Shown one piece after another: positions 33,002 to 43,299 of a DNA stretch of 64,000 nt. Under the pieces are notes generated by a model, which worked only from the letters and a program-made list of their open reading frames with translations, did no database searches and was not told the DNA's origin. Origin of the DNA: Tupaia tana (lineage: Eukaryota > Chordata > Mammalia > Scandentia > Tupaiidae); contig JAKSZU010000016.1 in the NCBI GenBank assembly GCA_026018925.1, positions 81,974,059 to 82,038,058 of the forward strand, written 5' to 3'. Each line of letters starts with the position of its first letter. The first letter of the stretch is position 1. The position numbers were made by a program, and so were the translations under genes.

Positions 33002-33256
33002 CTTTTTTTTTATGCTTCAGGGCATGTGCACACACGCGAGAGAACATGTATGTGTGCACTCCCAAACTGGGCCACCTCACACCGCAATCCTTTTTCCTCC
33101 AATTCCCATCCAATCAGGATCCTGAGTTTGCACATACTTGCATGCACCTGTAACTGACACAAAGCTGAAGGGGCCTGGAATTAAATCCTGGTTGGCCATG
33201 TGAGACCAAATTCTGCTGTGCAATGCTTAACGACTGTACTACAAGGCTGATCCCAC
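33002..33256 (-). repeat. tS-L SINE, old form
   Basis: GCTTCAGGGCATGTGCAC, CACACCGCAATCC and head CTACAAGGCTGATCCC. Confidence 0.7.
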
Positions 33257-33402
33257 CTCCTTTATAAGACAAATTTTTAACAATCAAGATAATAAACCCT
33301 CGCTATCCTCTACCTGATGTGGACACAATACTAATACTCCCTATTGCCTGTGTCTCTGAAAAAATCCTCATGTCCCCCTAGTTGTCCTCAAAGTCTGGAT
33401 TT

Positions 33403-33440
33403 CATAGCAGCAGCAACAGCAGCAGCAGCAACAGCAGTAG
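33403..33440 (+). repeat. (CAG)n/(CAA) trinucleotide repeat
   Basis: AGCAGCAGCAACAGCAGCAG and continuation, intronic. Confidence 0.9.
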
Positions 33441-33561
33441 GATCTCATTTGTTCCTTTAGGGAAGGATTTGACCATAAGAGAGCAATAGTTGTACAACAT
33501 CATAAGCCCACGTCCTGTCACTGATTCATCTTTTTTTCGCGTTAAAGAATTACTTTATTTT

Positions 33562-33748
33562 GGGATCAGCAGGTGGCATGGTGGTTAAGTGCTGGACACT
33601 CCCACATGGCTGACCACGGTTCAAGTTCTGGACCTGGCGGCTTGCTTTCTCACTTTCTCTCTCTCTCTCCCTCTCTGTGTCACTCTCTCTGGTCAAATTA
33701 AAATAAATGAATAAATAAAATTAAATTAAAATAATTCTTTAAAAAAAA
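33562..33748 (+). repeat. tS-S SINE
   Basis: GGGATCAGCAGGTGGCATGG head and GGTCAAATTAAAATAAATGA end. Confidence 0.9.
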
Positions 33749-33956
33749 TCATTATCTCCATTAATCATTATCAAAAGGAAATTTAAATAGCCCAGAACAC
33801 CATGATGTGATTAAGCAACCGTGATGAATAACTTTAGGAAAAAAGGCAAATAGACAAGATGGGGACAGCAACTGTCCAACAGCCCACAGGCCAGGAAAGG
33901 CAAAGAAGCATGCACTCCAAAGCTGTGAAAGGGCCAGCACACAGAGCAAATAAAGT

Positions 33957-34230
33957 GGACCAGCAGTTAGTGTAATGGCTATGTCGCTGGACTCCCATGT
34001 AGTTGACTGCGGTTCGAGTCCCGGACCCGGTGGCTTAAACTCACACTGGGTGCGTGTGCATGCGTGTCCAAGATCCCGAGAGGAGAATGGAGAAGGGATT
34101 GTGGTGTGGCCATCCCCCCTGGGGGGTGATTTCTAGCTTTCTGTCTCCCTGTCTGTTTTCCTGGCGAGCATACGCGCCCTATAGCAAAAACCTCTCCAAA
34201 AATAATAACAATAATAATAATAAATAAAGA
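33957..34230 (+). repeat. tS-L SINE
   Basis: GGACCAGCAGTTAGTGTAATGG head, GGTTCGAGTCCC B box and (AAT)n tail. TSD AAATAAAGTGG. Confidence 0.93.
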
Positions 34231-34246
34231 AATAAAGTGGACCTTC

Positions 34247-34478
34247 TGGGGCCAGTAGGTGGCGCAGTGATTAAGGCACTGGACTCCTATATGGCCAACT
34301 ATGGTTCGAGTCTTGGATCCCCGTGGCTTGAAAATCATGCTGGGCACATGTTCATGCTTGCCCAAAATCCTGAGAGAAAACTGGAGAAGGGATTTCAGTG
34401 TAGCCATCCCTCCAGGGAGTGATTTCTTTCTTTCTCTCTTTCTGGTGAGCACACAAGCCCTATGGCAAAAATAAACAA
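34247..34478 (+). repeat. tS-L SINE (GTGG-type head)
   Basis: GGGGCCAGTAGGTGGCGCAG head, GGTTCGAGTCTTGG and CCCTATGGCAAAAATAAAC end. Confidence 0.85.
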
Positions 34479-34839
34479 AAGTAGGGAACCTGCTAAATTA
34501 CCAGGAGGCAGGGCAAAGGAGAGGGCGAAGGCGGATACAGGAGCTCAGCTTCTCTAGTCTTAGGACCGCTGAGCTTGGCCTAGTCTGTTCAGCTGTGGTC
34601 TCTGGGACCTAAGACTCTTGATTAAACAGCCAGTTACTATTTCCTACTGCATGTGCTCCCACTACATGACCAGGGGCTCTAGACAAGAGTCTCTTAGGCC
34701 TGTTTGTCCAAAGCAGCAGGATTAGCCACAGTTCTTGAATTTGCAACCAGGGCATTCCAGCTGCTGGGCCAGGACACCCTCTACTCTTTCACATCTTGCT
34801 TTCGATAGTCCAACTGCTCCTTGAAAACATAATGACTCT

Positions 34840-35125
34840 GGGACCAGCAGTTAGCGTAATGGCTATGTCGCTGGACTCCCACGTAGTCGACCGCGGTTCG
34901 AGTCCCGGACCCGGTGGCTTAAACTCACGCCGGGCGCGTGTGCGTGCGTGCCCAAGATCCCGAGAGGAGAATGGAGGAGAAGGGATTGCGGCGTGGCCAT
35001 CCCCCCTGGGGGGTGATTTCCTGCTTTCTATCTCTCTGTCTCTCTCTGTCTGTCTGGCGAGCGCACGCGCCCTATAGCAAAAACCTCTCCAAAAAAAGAA
35101 AGAAAAAAAAAAAAAAAAAAAAAAA
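34840..35125 (+). repeat. tS-L SINE, near consensus, A58 form
   Basis: GGGACCAGCAGTTAGCGTAA head, perfect A and B boxes and a long A tail. The 15-bp TSD AAAACATAATGACTC is at 34824-34838 and 35126-35140. Confidence 0.95.
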
Positions 35126-35140
35126 AAAACATAATGACTC

Positions 35141-35845
35141 GTGACCTTCCAAAAAGCACCTCGTTTCTATGTGGTCAATTCATCCCCAATATACCTACTT
35201 AGCTCTAATCCTATATAATGAGCAGGAACATACTTTCATCAGCCACTCTAGACTATAAAGGTCCTAAAGGCAGACTCAAGCTGTAAATATATCTGCCCCA
35301 CCCAAATTAGACAGTTGAGGGTCCTGTGGCCCTAGGCAATGCCTTATCTTCTGCAAACAAGATTAGACCACTGTGTCCTAGTCCCCATGAGAACATGCAG
35401 TCCTTTGAACAGGTAATCATGCAAGTCCTATGATAATTGGTGTCTGGTGAAAAGCTATTTGCTTCTGTCTTTAATCTTCCACCCAGATACCTTACCAAAA
35501 GACACAAAATCAGAGATGTATGCTTCTGAAGATGAAAAGAAAGGGATTTGCCAGGTAATACTTATTTTTTGCTAGCAAATTTTTCTGAGAACCAGAAAAA
35601 GGTTTTGGATTCTCTCTCTAGGATAATCATATTTAAAAAAAAAAAAATGTTGCCTATGTCATTTCAGAGAAACTACCAGCCCCCCTGAAGTTCATCCACT
35701 GACCCAGGATTTCAAGTTAAAAATTTCAATTCAGAAGTCTCTTTATGAGCAACAATCTCTTTTTGTGGGCAATTAACTTTTTTTTTTTTTTTTTTTTTTT
35801 TTTGAGTCAGAAAGAACAACTGTAAAGCAAAAACTATAAAAAGGG
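35141..35845. other. HMOX2 large intron, unassigned, with a T26 run
   Basis: Nothing recognised except the poly-T tract at 35778-35803. Confidence 0.5.
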
Positions 35846-35850
35846 AGTTT

Positions 35851-36088
35851 AGGGGGCTGGCAAGTGGCATGGAAGGTAAGGTGGCTGGACCCCACATTAC
35901 TGACTTCACGGTTCAAGTCCTGGATCCAGTGACTTAAAAATCATGCTGTGTGTGTGTGTGTACGTGGGTGTCCAAAATCCCAAGAGAATGGAGGAGAAAG
36001 GATATAGCGTGGCCATCCACCTCGGGGGATGATTTATCGCTTTCCCTCTTTCTCTCTCTTTTTCTCACTGTCTATAGTCACAAAAAAG
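35851..36088 (+). repeat. tS-L SINE, old form
   Basis: GGGGGCTGGCAAGTGGCATGG head, GAGAATGGAGGAGAAAGGAT body and CTATAGTCAC end. Confidence 0.78.
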
Positions 36089-36235
36089 GGGTGAGGGGGA
36101 AGCTTATAGGTCTCACAAAGCAAGCATCAAATAAGGGTCAGGCACTGGGACATGTAGTCAGACTCAGATGGAAAAGGCCACATGTCCACTGACCCCCAAA
36201 AAGGCTAACATCTCTCCCTCTCCCCCCCCCCCCTC

Positions 36236-36479
36236 TTTTTTTTTCATGTGCTCTCTGGTGAGCACATGAGCTCACCAGAAAGAAACAGAGACAGAGAAAA
36301 AAGCAAGAAAGTACTCCTCAGGGGGATGGCCATGTTGCAATCCTTTCTCCTCCATTCTCCTCTTGAGATTTTGGACATTTGTGTCCTGCATGTTTTTCAA
36401 GGTGCTGGGCCCAGGACTCAAACCATGCAGTCAGCCACATGGGATCCAGCTGCCTTAACCATATTACCAACTGGCCCCA
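36236..36479 (-). repeat. tS-L SINE, old form
   Basis: GAGCACATGAGCTCACCAG, CCTCAGGGGGATGGCC and head TACCAACTGGCCCC. Confidence 0.78.
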
Positions 36480-36775
36480 AGAGCTAAGGTCTTTTATTCT
36501 AGTAAAAGGGATAAAATTCACATAAGGTTCTTCTAAAAGGATTTACACTGGACAAAGATAACAGATGAGTCTCTTATGGAGATGAAGAAAAGGATGGAAT
36601 TGGATGAAAGCCCACTAGTGAATGCATGGTCAGCCTAAGAGAGACTACAAATCTGGAAATATCTTAAGAATGTCCTGTGACAGTCAAAAGGAAGTGACTA
36701 CAACCCATAAGCAGACGAATCAGCCACCTCTTCCTCCTCATAGTTCTCTGGACCTTATTTTTCTTTTCTTTTCTT

Positions 36776-36948
36776 TCTTTTTTTTTTTTTTTTAGAATTA
36801 TTGTATTTAACTTTATTTATTTAAATTTGACCAGAAAGGGATAGAAAGAGAGAGAAAGTGAGAAAGCAAGCTGCCAGGTCTGGGACTCGAACTCCAGTCA
36901 GCCATGTGAGAGTCCAGTGCCCTTAACCATCACACCACCTGCTGGCCC
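36776..36948 (-). repeat. tS-S SINE
   Basis: T run, AAATTTGACCAGAAAGGG and head CCACCTGCTGGCCCC. Confidence 0.88.
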
Positions 36949-37056
36949 CTGGCCCTTATTTTTTAAATTTAGTATGGTGACCTCTTTCCTAGATAAACTT
37001 TATCTTCACACAAGTGTGCAGCAAGAACCCTGAGTGCTCCAAGATAGGTTTCCCCT

Positions 37057-37306
37057 GGGACCAGCAGATGGCGTAATGGTTACGTGGCTGGACACCCATA
37101 TAGTTGACTGCGGTTTGAGTCCTGGACCCAGTGACTTAAAACTCACACCGGGTACATGTGCGTGCATGCCCAAAACCCTGAAAGAATAGAGAAGAATAGA
37201 TTGCTGTGTGTCTACCCTCTGAGGAGTGACTTCTTGCTTTCTGTCTCTCTCTCTCTGTTTCTCTGGCCAGCACACACATGCTAGAGCAAAAATCTCTCTT
37301 AAAAAA
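37057..37306 (+). repeat. tS-L SINE, its tail hit by a tS-S
   Basis: GGGACCAGCAGATGGCGTAATGG head. Its TSD AAGATAGGTTT is at about 37041 and reappears only after the next SINE, at about 37505. Confidence 0.9.
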
Positions 37307-37318
37307 GGAAAAGTTAGT

Positions 37319-37498
37319 GGGGCTAGCAGATGGCGTGGTGGTTAAAGGCGTTGGATTCCCACATGGGTGACTACAGTTCAAGTCCTGAACCTGGTGGCTC
37401 GCTTTCTCACTTTGTCTCTCTCTCTCTCTCTGGTCAAATTAAAATTAAAAAGTGTATAAATAAATAAAGTTAAATAATTCTTTAAAAAAAAAAAAAAA
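37319..37498 (+). repeat. tS-S SINE inserted in the A tail of the previous tS-L
   Basis: GGGCTAGCAGATGGCGTGG head, GGTCAAATTAAAATT end and A run. Confidence 0.88.
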
Positions 37499-37499
37499 G

Positions 37500-38025
37500 G
37501 AAAAGATAGGTTTACCCTTTCTCCAGCCTCCTTCCTTTTTCTCTCTTCCTGCTCTGCCATTTCTCCCTGGTGGGTTCAGTTCAAGTTATCCTATCTTTTC
37601 CTTTTTTCAGCTCTGTAATGTCCCTGTCCTCCCAAAACACTGTGTCAGAAGGACAATCATAAACCTTGTGAAGTGGTTTTACTGCTGTGCCTCTCCTCGA
37701 GGTGACTGACAATTTCTGTTGAAGAAGGCCTCTGCCGGGTTTGTTTCCACACATCCTCTCAGAACCAGTCCTCTGCACACCTCACAGGCTCACCTGACTT
37801 GCCAATTGGGCTGTTATTACTGCTTCTTCGTCTTCCTACCTTTACACATGTGCACTTGGACATGCTGACACCTTTAAAATTTGGATATATGTACTGGTAC
37901 GATGATGCGATTTACAGTAAGATATCAGAAAATATAGTTGGTCTTTGCCCATATTCTTTGCACAGAGCTCCTAAAACCCTTATTGATAGAGGTGTTAGGC
38001 AACAAGAACATCTTCTGTATTAATG
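37500..38025. other. HMOX2 large intron, unassigned
   Basis: Nothing recognised. The open frame at 37799-38023 shows no familiar protein. Confidence 0.45.
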
Positions 38026-38225
38026 AGGTTACCTGGTGGGCTGCAGGATAGTCTTGGGATGTGGGCTAGTTGTCAGGGGAACTAACCAGGTTATTAGACT
38101 ATCGGAACTTTCAGTCCCACCCCTGATCTCCAGGGAGAAGGGGACTGAAGTTGGTCAACAATGGCAAATACTATGAGTTATAATGAGTCATGCCTATGTA
38201 ATGAAGACTCTATTAAAACCTCCAA

Positions 38226-38472
38226 AAGTAGGTTGATAGTAGCAAGTGATGTAGTAGTTAAGGCATTGGACTCCCATGTGGCCACCTTGGTTTGAGCACC
38301 GGACCCAGAGGCTTGAAACTCACACCAGGTGCATATGCACCCAAAATTCCAAGAGAATGGAGGAACTGCAGCATGGCCATTCCCCCAGTGGTTGATTTCT
38401 TACTTTCTCTCTGTCTCTCCAGTGAATGCACATGCCCCATAGAAAAAAAAAAAAAAAACTCAAAAAAAAAAG
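38226..38472 (+). repeat. tS-L SINE (GTGG-type head) inside the LTR-like repeat
   Basis: AGTAGCAAGTGATGTAGTAG head, body and a CCCCATAG end with two A runs. Confidence 0.8.
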
Positions 38473-38734
38473 TACAGTGTTTGTATAAACTCCTAGAGAG
38501 TTGAGTACCAGCAGGTCCTGAGGATCTTTCCAAATAGCTGAAGATGTGGAAGTTCCACAAAGGGCATGGAAGCTCCACACCCTTTCCAATATGTCTCACC
38601 CCACACATCTCTTCCATCTGGCTGTTTGTCTGTATCTTTTTAAAATATCCTTCATAATACATTGGTAAACGTAAGTAAAATGTTTCCGAGTTTAGTGAGC
38701 CACTCTAGCAAATTAATTTAAATTAATCATGTGG

Positions 38735-38989
38735 GGTACCAGCGGTTGGCATAATGGCTGTGTTGCTGGACTCCCATGTAGTTGACCACAATTCAAGTCC
38801 CAGACCTGATGACTTAAACTTACGCCGAGCGCATGTGCATGCGTGCCCAAGATCCAGAGAGGAGGATGGGAGAGAAGGGATTGCGGCATGGCCATGCCCC
38901 TGGGGGGTGAATTCTCGCTTTCTGTCTGTCTCTCTCTGTCATTCTGGTGAGCGCACACAACCTATAGCAAAAACCTCTCCAAAAACAAG
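38735..38989 (+). repeat. tS-L SINE inside the LTR-like repeat
   Basis: GGGTACCAGCGGTTGGCATAATGG head. TSD AAATTAATC(A/C)TGTG. Confidence 0.92.
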
Positions 38990-39178
38990 AAATTAATCCT
39001 GTGAACTCCTGATTTATAGCCAGAAGGTTCAAAGCATAGGTGACAACATACTACTTACAACTGGCATCTAAAGTGAGAAGTAGTCTGTGGGACTTAGCGC
39101 TCAGCCTGTGGGATCTGACGCTATCTCCAGATTGATAGCGTCAGAACTGAACTAAGTTAGAAGACACCCAAATGTACG

Positions 39179-39340
39179 GACCAGCAGGAAGCGTAGTGGT
39201 TAAGGTGCTGGACTCCCCCATGATCAACCATGGTTTGCGTTCCGGACAAGGTGGCTTGCTTTCCCTCTCTCACGTTCCCTCTCTCTCTCTATCTGTATCT
39301 CTGATGAATTAAAATAATAATAATAATTTTTAAAAAAAAG
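39179..39340 (+). repeat. tS-S SINE
   Basis: GGACCAGCAGGAAGCGTAGTGG head and ATGAATTAAAATAATAATAA end. Confidence 0.87.
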
Positions 39341-39374
39341 ACAACCAAAAGTCTGAAGAACTCCTATCAAGCAG

Positions 39375-39608
39375 TTCTTTTTTTTTTTTTTTTTTTTTTT
39401 GTAGAGGTTTTTGCTATAGGGTGCCGGCGCTCGCCAGAAAGACAGAGAGACAAAAAGCGAGAAATCACCCTCCAGGGAGGATGGCCACACCACAATCCCT
39501 TCTCCTCCATTCTCCTCTCGGGATCTTGGGCACGCACGCACACGCACCTGGCCTGAGTTTTAAGCCACCGGGTCCGGGACGCGAACCACGGTCGACTACA
39601 TGGGAGTC
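39375..39608 (-). repeat. tS-L SINE, C58 subfamily, head missing, fused to an inverted tail
   Basis: T run, GTAGAGGTTTTTGCTATAGG to GGGACGCGAACCACGG and GGGAGTCCAG, then the box A end is absent. Confidence 0.85.
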
Positions 39609-39658
39609 CAGCTGGACGCCAGGCGCGTCCTATAGCAAAAACCTCTAAAAAAAAAAAA
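39609..39658 (+). repeat. tS-L tail fragment in the opposite orientation
   Basis: GGCGCGTCCTATAGCAAAAA then CCTCTA(A)n: the last 40 bp of a tS-L, abutting the minus copy. Confidence 0.85.
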
Positions 39659-39681
39659 ATTGCTATCAAGAACTGCTGATA

Positions 39682-39893
39682 AGGGGCTGGCAGGTGGCGT
39701 GGTGTTAAGGTAGCTGGACTCCCACATGGCTTACTACGGTTCGAGTCCAGACCTGGCAGCTTGCTTTCTCACTTTTCTTCTCTCTCTCTCTCTCTGTCTC
39801 CCTCTGGTCAACTTAAATAAAATAAAATAAAATAACATAAAATAAAATAAAATAAAGACAATGAATAAAATTAAACAAAAAATAATTTAAAAA
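39682..39893 (+). repeat. tS-S SINE
   Basis: GGGGCTGGCAGGTGGCGTGG head, TCAACTTAAATAAAATAAAA end and (AAAAT)n tail. Flanks AACTGCTGATAAG and AACTGCTATCAAG. Confidence 0.88.
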
Positions 39894-39894
39894 A

Positions 39895-40550
39895 ATAACT
39901 GCTATCAAGCAGGCAAACAACCCCCACACATCTGATGTCAGACATGTGTTCAGGGACTACATGAGAGTACAGAGTAGGAAAAATACTTTCTTTTGTGAAT
40001 AACTGGAAAAGCCACATGCAAAAGCAGAGATGCAAAACCTACAGCAGCTAGCTGCCTCGCACCTTTTTCCTTCTAGGTCCATTCATATAACTTTTTATCA
40101 ATAAAAAAGTCTTCAGGCAAGAAATTTGGAAATCTGGCTAAAGCTGGTAACTAAGCAGGTGTGTGGTAGGGGAATGGAGCGTATAAATTATTTTCTAATC
40201 AGTAGGGCATATTAGTAAGCACAAAGGTCTTCTCTCCCCTTGCCTTCCTAGATAAGACGTAATGTCATCCACATAGAAGAGAGAAGACTGCCTAGGTCCT
40301 ACTTCACTGTGTTTACTTTTCTCATTGGCTTTCTAACACTACCTACCTGGACCTCTCTCCCAACCCACAGATCAAGTTTGCTTGATGATCCATTCCCTTC
40401 TCCCTCCTGCCCTTTTTCCAGACTGCCTTGGAAACAGATCCAAGTGACAACAGTTCCTCTGCAGCAGCACTCAGTGGTCTTGTCATAAAAAAGGGTAGAT
40501 CAAAAACCTACTGAAGAGGATGGCTGCACATGGGCAGGTAATACTACACA
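39895..40550. other. HMOX2 large intron, unassigned
   Basis: Nothing recognised. Confidence 0.5.
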
Positions 40551-40556
40551 GTTATC

Positions 40557-40690
40557 ATCAACAAACATTTATCATGTTCATGGCTTCTGTGGCTGCGAAT
40601 AGGACTAACTAAGATCTTGTTCTGGACTTAAAGGAGCTTTTAATCTAAAGACAGAGATGGATGGAAAGACAAAAACATAAACACAAATAA
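40557..40690 (+). repeat. L2-like fragment
   Basis: CAACAAACATTTATCATGTT, then AAGGAGCTTTTAATCTAAAG and ACATAAACACAAATAAT follow the L2 order. Confidence 0.5.
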
Positions 40691-40696
40691 TAATAA

Positions 40697-40760
40697 TATT
40701 ATTGGGACAGCTCCATAGTCTGGTGGTTAAGGCAGCCAGGCTGACTCCACTCTAAAGGTA
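40697..40760 (+). repeat. tRNA SINE head fragment
   Basis: GGGACAGCTCCATAGTCTGG then TGGTTAAGGCAGCC. Confidence 0.5.
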
Positions 40761-40933
40761 TACTCTTCTATAAATACTAATTATGTAGTACAGACAACAG
40801 CACCAAAGATAGAACCTTATGTTCCTGATTTTCTGGAACAGGTATTATTTCAAACATCCTGTCCAACCAATTCCTTCAGTACAACTATAATGCTCAGAAA
40901 TAGATCCTGGTGATTACAATAAAAATTATGATC

Positions 40934-41181
40934 GGAGGAACCAGCAGATGGCATAATGGTAACATCACTGGACTCTCACATAGTCAACCACAGTTCAAGT
41001 CCCAGACCCAGTGGCTTAAAACTCACATCGGGCACATATGCATGAATGCCCAAAGTCCTGAGAGGAGAATTCAGGAGAAGGGACTGTGGTGTGGCCATCC
41101 CCTCTGGGGGGTGATTTCTCACTTTCTGTTTCTCTGTCTCTCTGGTGAGGACACATGCCCTATCGTAAAAATCTCTATAAA
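40934..41181 (+). repeat. tS-L SINE
   Basis: GGAACCAGCAGATGGCATAATGG head and CCCTATCGTAAAAATCTC end. TSD AAAAATTATG. Confidence 0.9.
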
Positions 41182-41198
41182 ACAAAAAATTATGCTTG

Positions 41199-41312
41199 GT
41201 GGGGCCAGCAGGTGGCAAGATGCTGGATCCCACAGACCTAACTTACAGTTCAAGTATCGGACCGGACATCCCAAAATTGAGAGGGAATTGCTGCATGGCA
41301 ATCCCCCCAAAT
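41199..41312 (+). repeat. tS-L SINE with internal deletions
   Basis: GGGGCCAGCAGGTGGCAAGA, CAGTTCAAGTATCGG, then CCCAAAATTGAGAGGG; no 3' end. Confidence 0.7.
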
Positions 41313-41325
41313 GTCTGAAAAACTG

Positions 41326-41530
41326 CTATCAAGCAGTTCTTGATAACTGCTATCAAGAACTGCTATCAAGAGGCCGGCAGGTGGCGTAGTGGTTAAGGCG
41401 GCTGGAGTCCCAGATTGGGCGGCTTGCTTTCTCACTTTCTCTCTCTCTCTCTTTCTCACTCTGTCCCTCTCTGGTCAAATAGAAAGGAAGGAAGGAAATA
41501 AAGTTAAATAAAGTAATTCTTAAAAAAAGA
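41326..41530 (+). repeat. Copy of the 39.36-39.9 kb target plus tS-S
   Basis: GCTATCAAGCAGTTCTTGAT, then ACTGCTATCAAGAACTGC and a tS-S (41372-41530) with head AGGCCGGCAGGTGGCGTAG. The target matches the flanks at 39360-39374 and 39658-39681. Confidence 0.75.
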
Positions 41531-41531
41531 A

Positions 41532-41608
41532 TCCCAGGTCTGGGATTCAAACTGCAGTCAGCCATGTGAGAGTCCAACACTCTTAACCACAGCGCCACCT
41601 GCCGGTCC
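41532..41608 (-). repeat. tRNA SINE head fragment
   Basis: CCCAGGTCTGGGATTCAAAC to GCCACCTGCCGGTCCC. Confidence 0.75.
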
Positions 41609-41611
41609 CTA

Positions 41612-41742
41612 TTATTATTATTTTTAATTTGACTAGAGAGAGAGAAAGGGAAAGTGAGAGAGCAAGCTACTAGGTCCATGACTCGAACCATGGTCAGCCA
41701 TGGTAGTCCAGCACCTTAACTACCATACCACCTGCAGGTCTC
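41612..41742 (-). repeat. tS-S SINE
   Basis: TTTAATTTGACTAGAGAGAG and head CCACCTGCAGGTC. Confidence 0.83.
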
Positions 41743-41744
41743 CC

Positions 41745-42034
41745 TTGGTTTCTTTTTTTTGTTGTTTGGTTTTTTTTGTTTTTTGTTTTGTTTTCTTTTT
41801 CGAGAGAGATTTTTGGTATAGGGCGTGTGCACACATGAGTGAGAGACAGAAGGTGAGAAATCACCCCCACAGAGGAAGGTCATGCCACAATCCCTTCTTC
41901 TCCGTTTCCCTCTCGGGTGTTTTGGGCACACACGCACATGCACCCGGCATGAGTTTCAAGTCTCCAGTCCAGGATTCAAACTGCAGTCAGCCATGTAGAA
42001 GTTCAGCAACATAATCATTACGCCATCTGCTGGT
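41745..42034 (-). repeat. tS-L SINE
   Basis: T/G-rich tail, ATTTTTGGTATAGGGCGTGTG and head CCATCTGCTGGTCCCC. Confidence 0.9.
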
Positions 42035-42047
42035 CCCCCTTAACTTT

Positions 42048-42307
42048 CTTTTTTTTGGAGAGGCTTTCGCTATAGGGCGAGTGCGCTCGCCAGACAGACA
42101 GAGAGAGACAGAGAGATAGAAAGTGAGAAATCACCCCCCAGGGGGGATGGTCACGCTGCAATCCCTTCTCCTCCATTCTCCTCTCGGGATCTTGGGCATG
42201 CACTTACACGCGCCCGGCGTGAGTTCTAAGCCACCGGGTCCCGGACGTGAACCGCAGTTGACTACGTGGGAGTCCAGTGACAGCCATTACGCTAACTGCT
42301 GGTTCCC
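42048..42307 (-). repeat. tS-L SINE, C58 subfamily
   Basis: GAGAGGCTTTCGCTATAGGG, B box complement GGACGTGAACCGC and head AACTGCTGGTTCCC. Confidence 0.92.
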
Positions 42308-42309
42308 AA

Positions 42310-42525
42310 CTATTTTTCTTTTTGAGAGTAAGCAAGAAATCACCCCCCAGGGGGATGGCCATGCCACAATCCCTTCTCTTCCATTCTCCTCTTGGGATCT
42401 TAGGCATGCACACACACGTGTCTGGCATGAGTTTAAGCTACCAGGTCTGGGATTCAAATTGAGGATTACATGGGAGTCCAGTGACATAGCCATTACACTA
42501 ACTGCTGGTCCCCCCCCCCCCCCCA
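42310..42525 (-). repeat. tS-L SINE lacking its 3' end, with C run at head
   Basis: GAAATCACCCCCCAGGGGGA to ACTAACTGCTGGTC followed by about 15 C. TTAACTTT occurs before 42048 and after this copy. Confidence 0.85.
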
Positions 42526-42604
42526 GTTAACTTTTAACATATTTATTCAAGAAATATACCATACATTAGAAAATCCACGTCTACTAAAAATTTTTGTTTC
42601 TAAC

Positions 42605-42747
42605 TAGTTTAATTTTATTTATTATGTTTAGTTTGACCAGAAAGAGAGAGAGAAAGTGAGAAAGTAAGCTGCCAGGCCCAGAACTTGAACCATGGCCAAC
42701 CATGTGGGAGTCTAGCACCCTAACCACCAGGCCACTTGTTGACTCCT
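42605..42747 (-). repeat. tS-S SINE
   Basis: TTTAGTTTGACCAGAAAGAG and head GCCACTTGTTGACTCC. Confidence 0.82.
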
Positions 42748-43036
42748 GCTAAAAGTTTTTTAAATTACAACAAAACTAAACTCTATTCACTGAGTAGAGG
42801 CCCTTGAATTTAATTACTATAATGTCTACATAACAGTTCAGAAGATTGTCCTGTGAAGTTTCAATATAGATATAATGTATATGAATCCAAAAAACATTCC
42901 CAGCTCCTTTCAGTCCTTCAGGATGGAAATTTAGTTGTAGTTTTCAGATGGTCTGTTTGTAAATGGACCCATTTTATAATAGTCATTTATCTATAGTGAA
43001 CCCCAGTGATAAATGTTATTCTTTTGTTGGTGGTGT

Positions 43037-43286
43037 TTTTTTTGCTTGAGGGCATGTGCACTAGGCCAGAGAAAGAAAATGAGGAGAGGAGAAAGTACCC
43101 AATAAGGAAGGGTCACCCTGGAATCCCTTCTCCTCCATTTTACCCTCCTTTTGGGATTTTGGCATGCACACACACGGACTTGACCTTCTGAAGCTGCCAG
43201 GTCTAGGACTAAAACCGCACAGTTGGCCATGTGATCAGCCATATGGAATCTGGATGCCTTGACCAAGAGGACCCCTTCTGGGCCCC
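43037..43286 (-). repeat. tS-L SINE, old form
   Basis: GCTTGAGGGCATGTGCAC, CTGGAATCCCTTCTCCTCC and head CTTCTGGGCCCC. Confidence 0.72.
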
Positions 43287-43299
43287 AAGCAATGCTGTT

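Larger units (their letters stand above)
38030..39178 (+). repeat. Fossil LTR-like repeat, split by two SINEs
   Basis: Pieces 38030-38225, 38473-38734 and 38990-39178 read in order: TTTCAGTCCCACCCCTGATC, TGCCTATGTAATGAAGACTC, TTGGTAAACGTAAGTAAAATG, TTTATAGCCAGAAGG, CAACTGGCATCTAAAGTG and GATAGCGTCAGAACTGA. This resembles an old mammalian endogenous-retrovirus LTR I have seen in other genomes. Family not assigned; no internal genes seen. Confidence 0.5.

Noticed and set aside
33403..33440. CAG repeat as a polyglutamine exon
   Set aside because: It is short and interrupted, lies in an HMOX2 intron, and has no flanking exon structure.
38030..39178. Intact endogenous retrovirus
   Set aside because: Only an LTR-like sequence is present; no internal region or open frames of retroviral type are seen.
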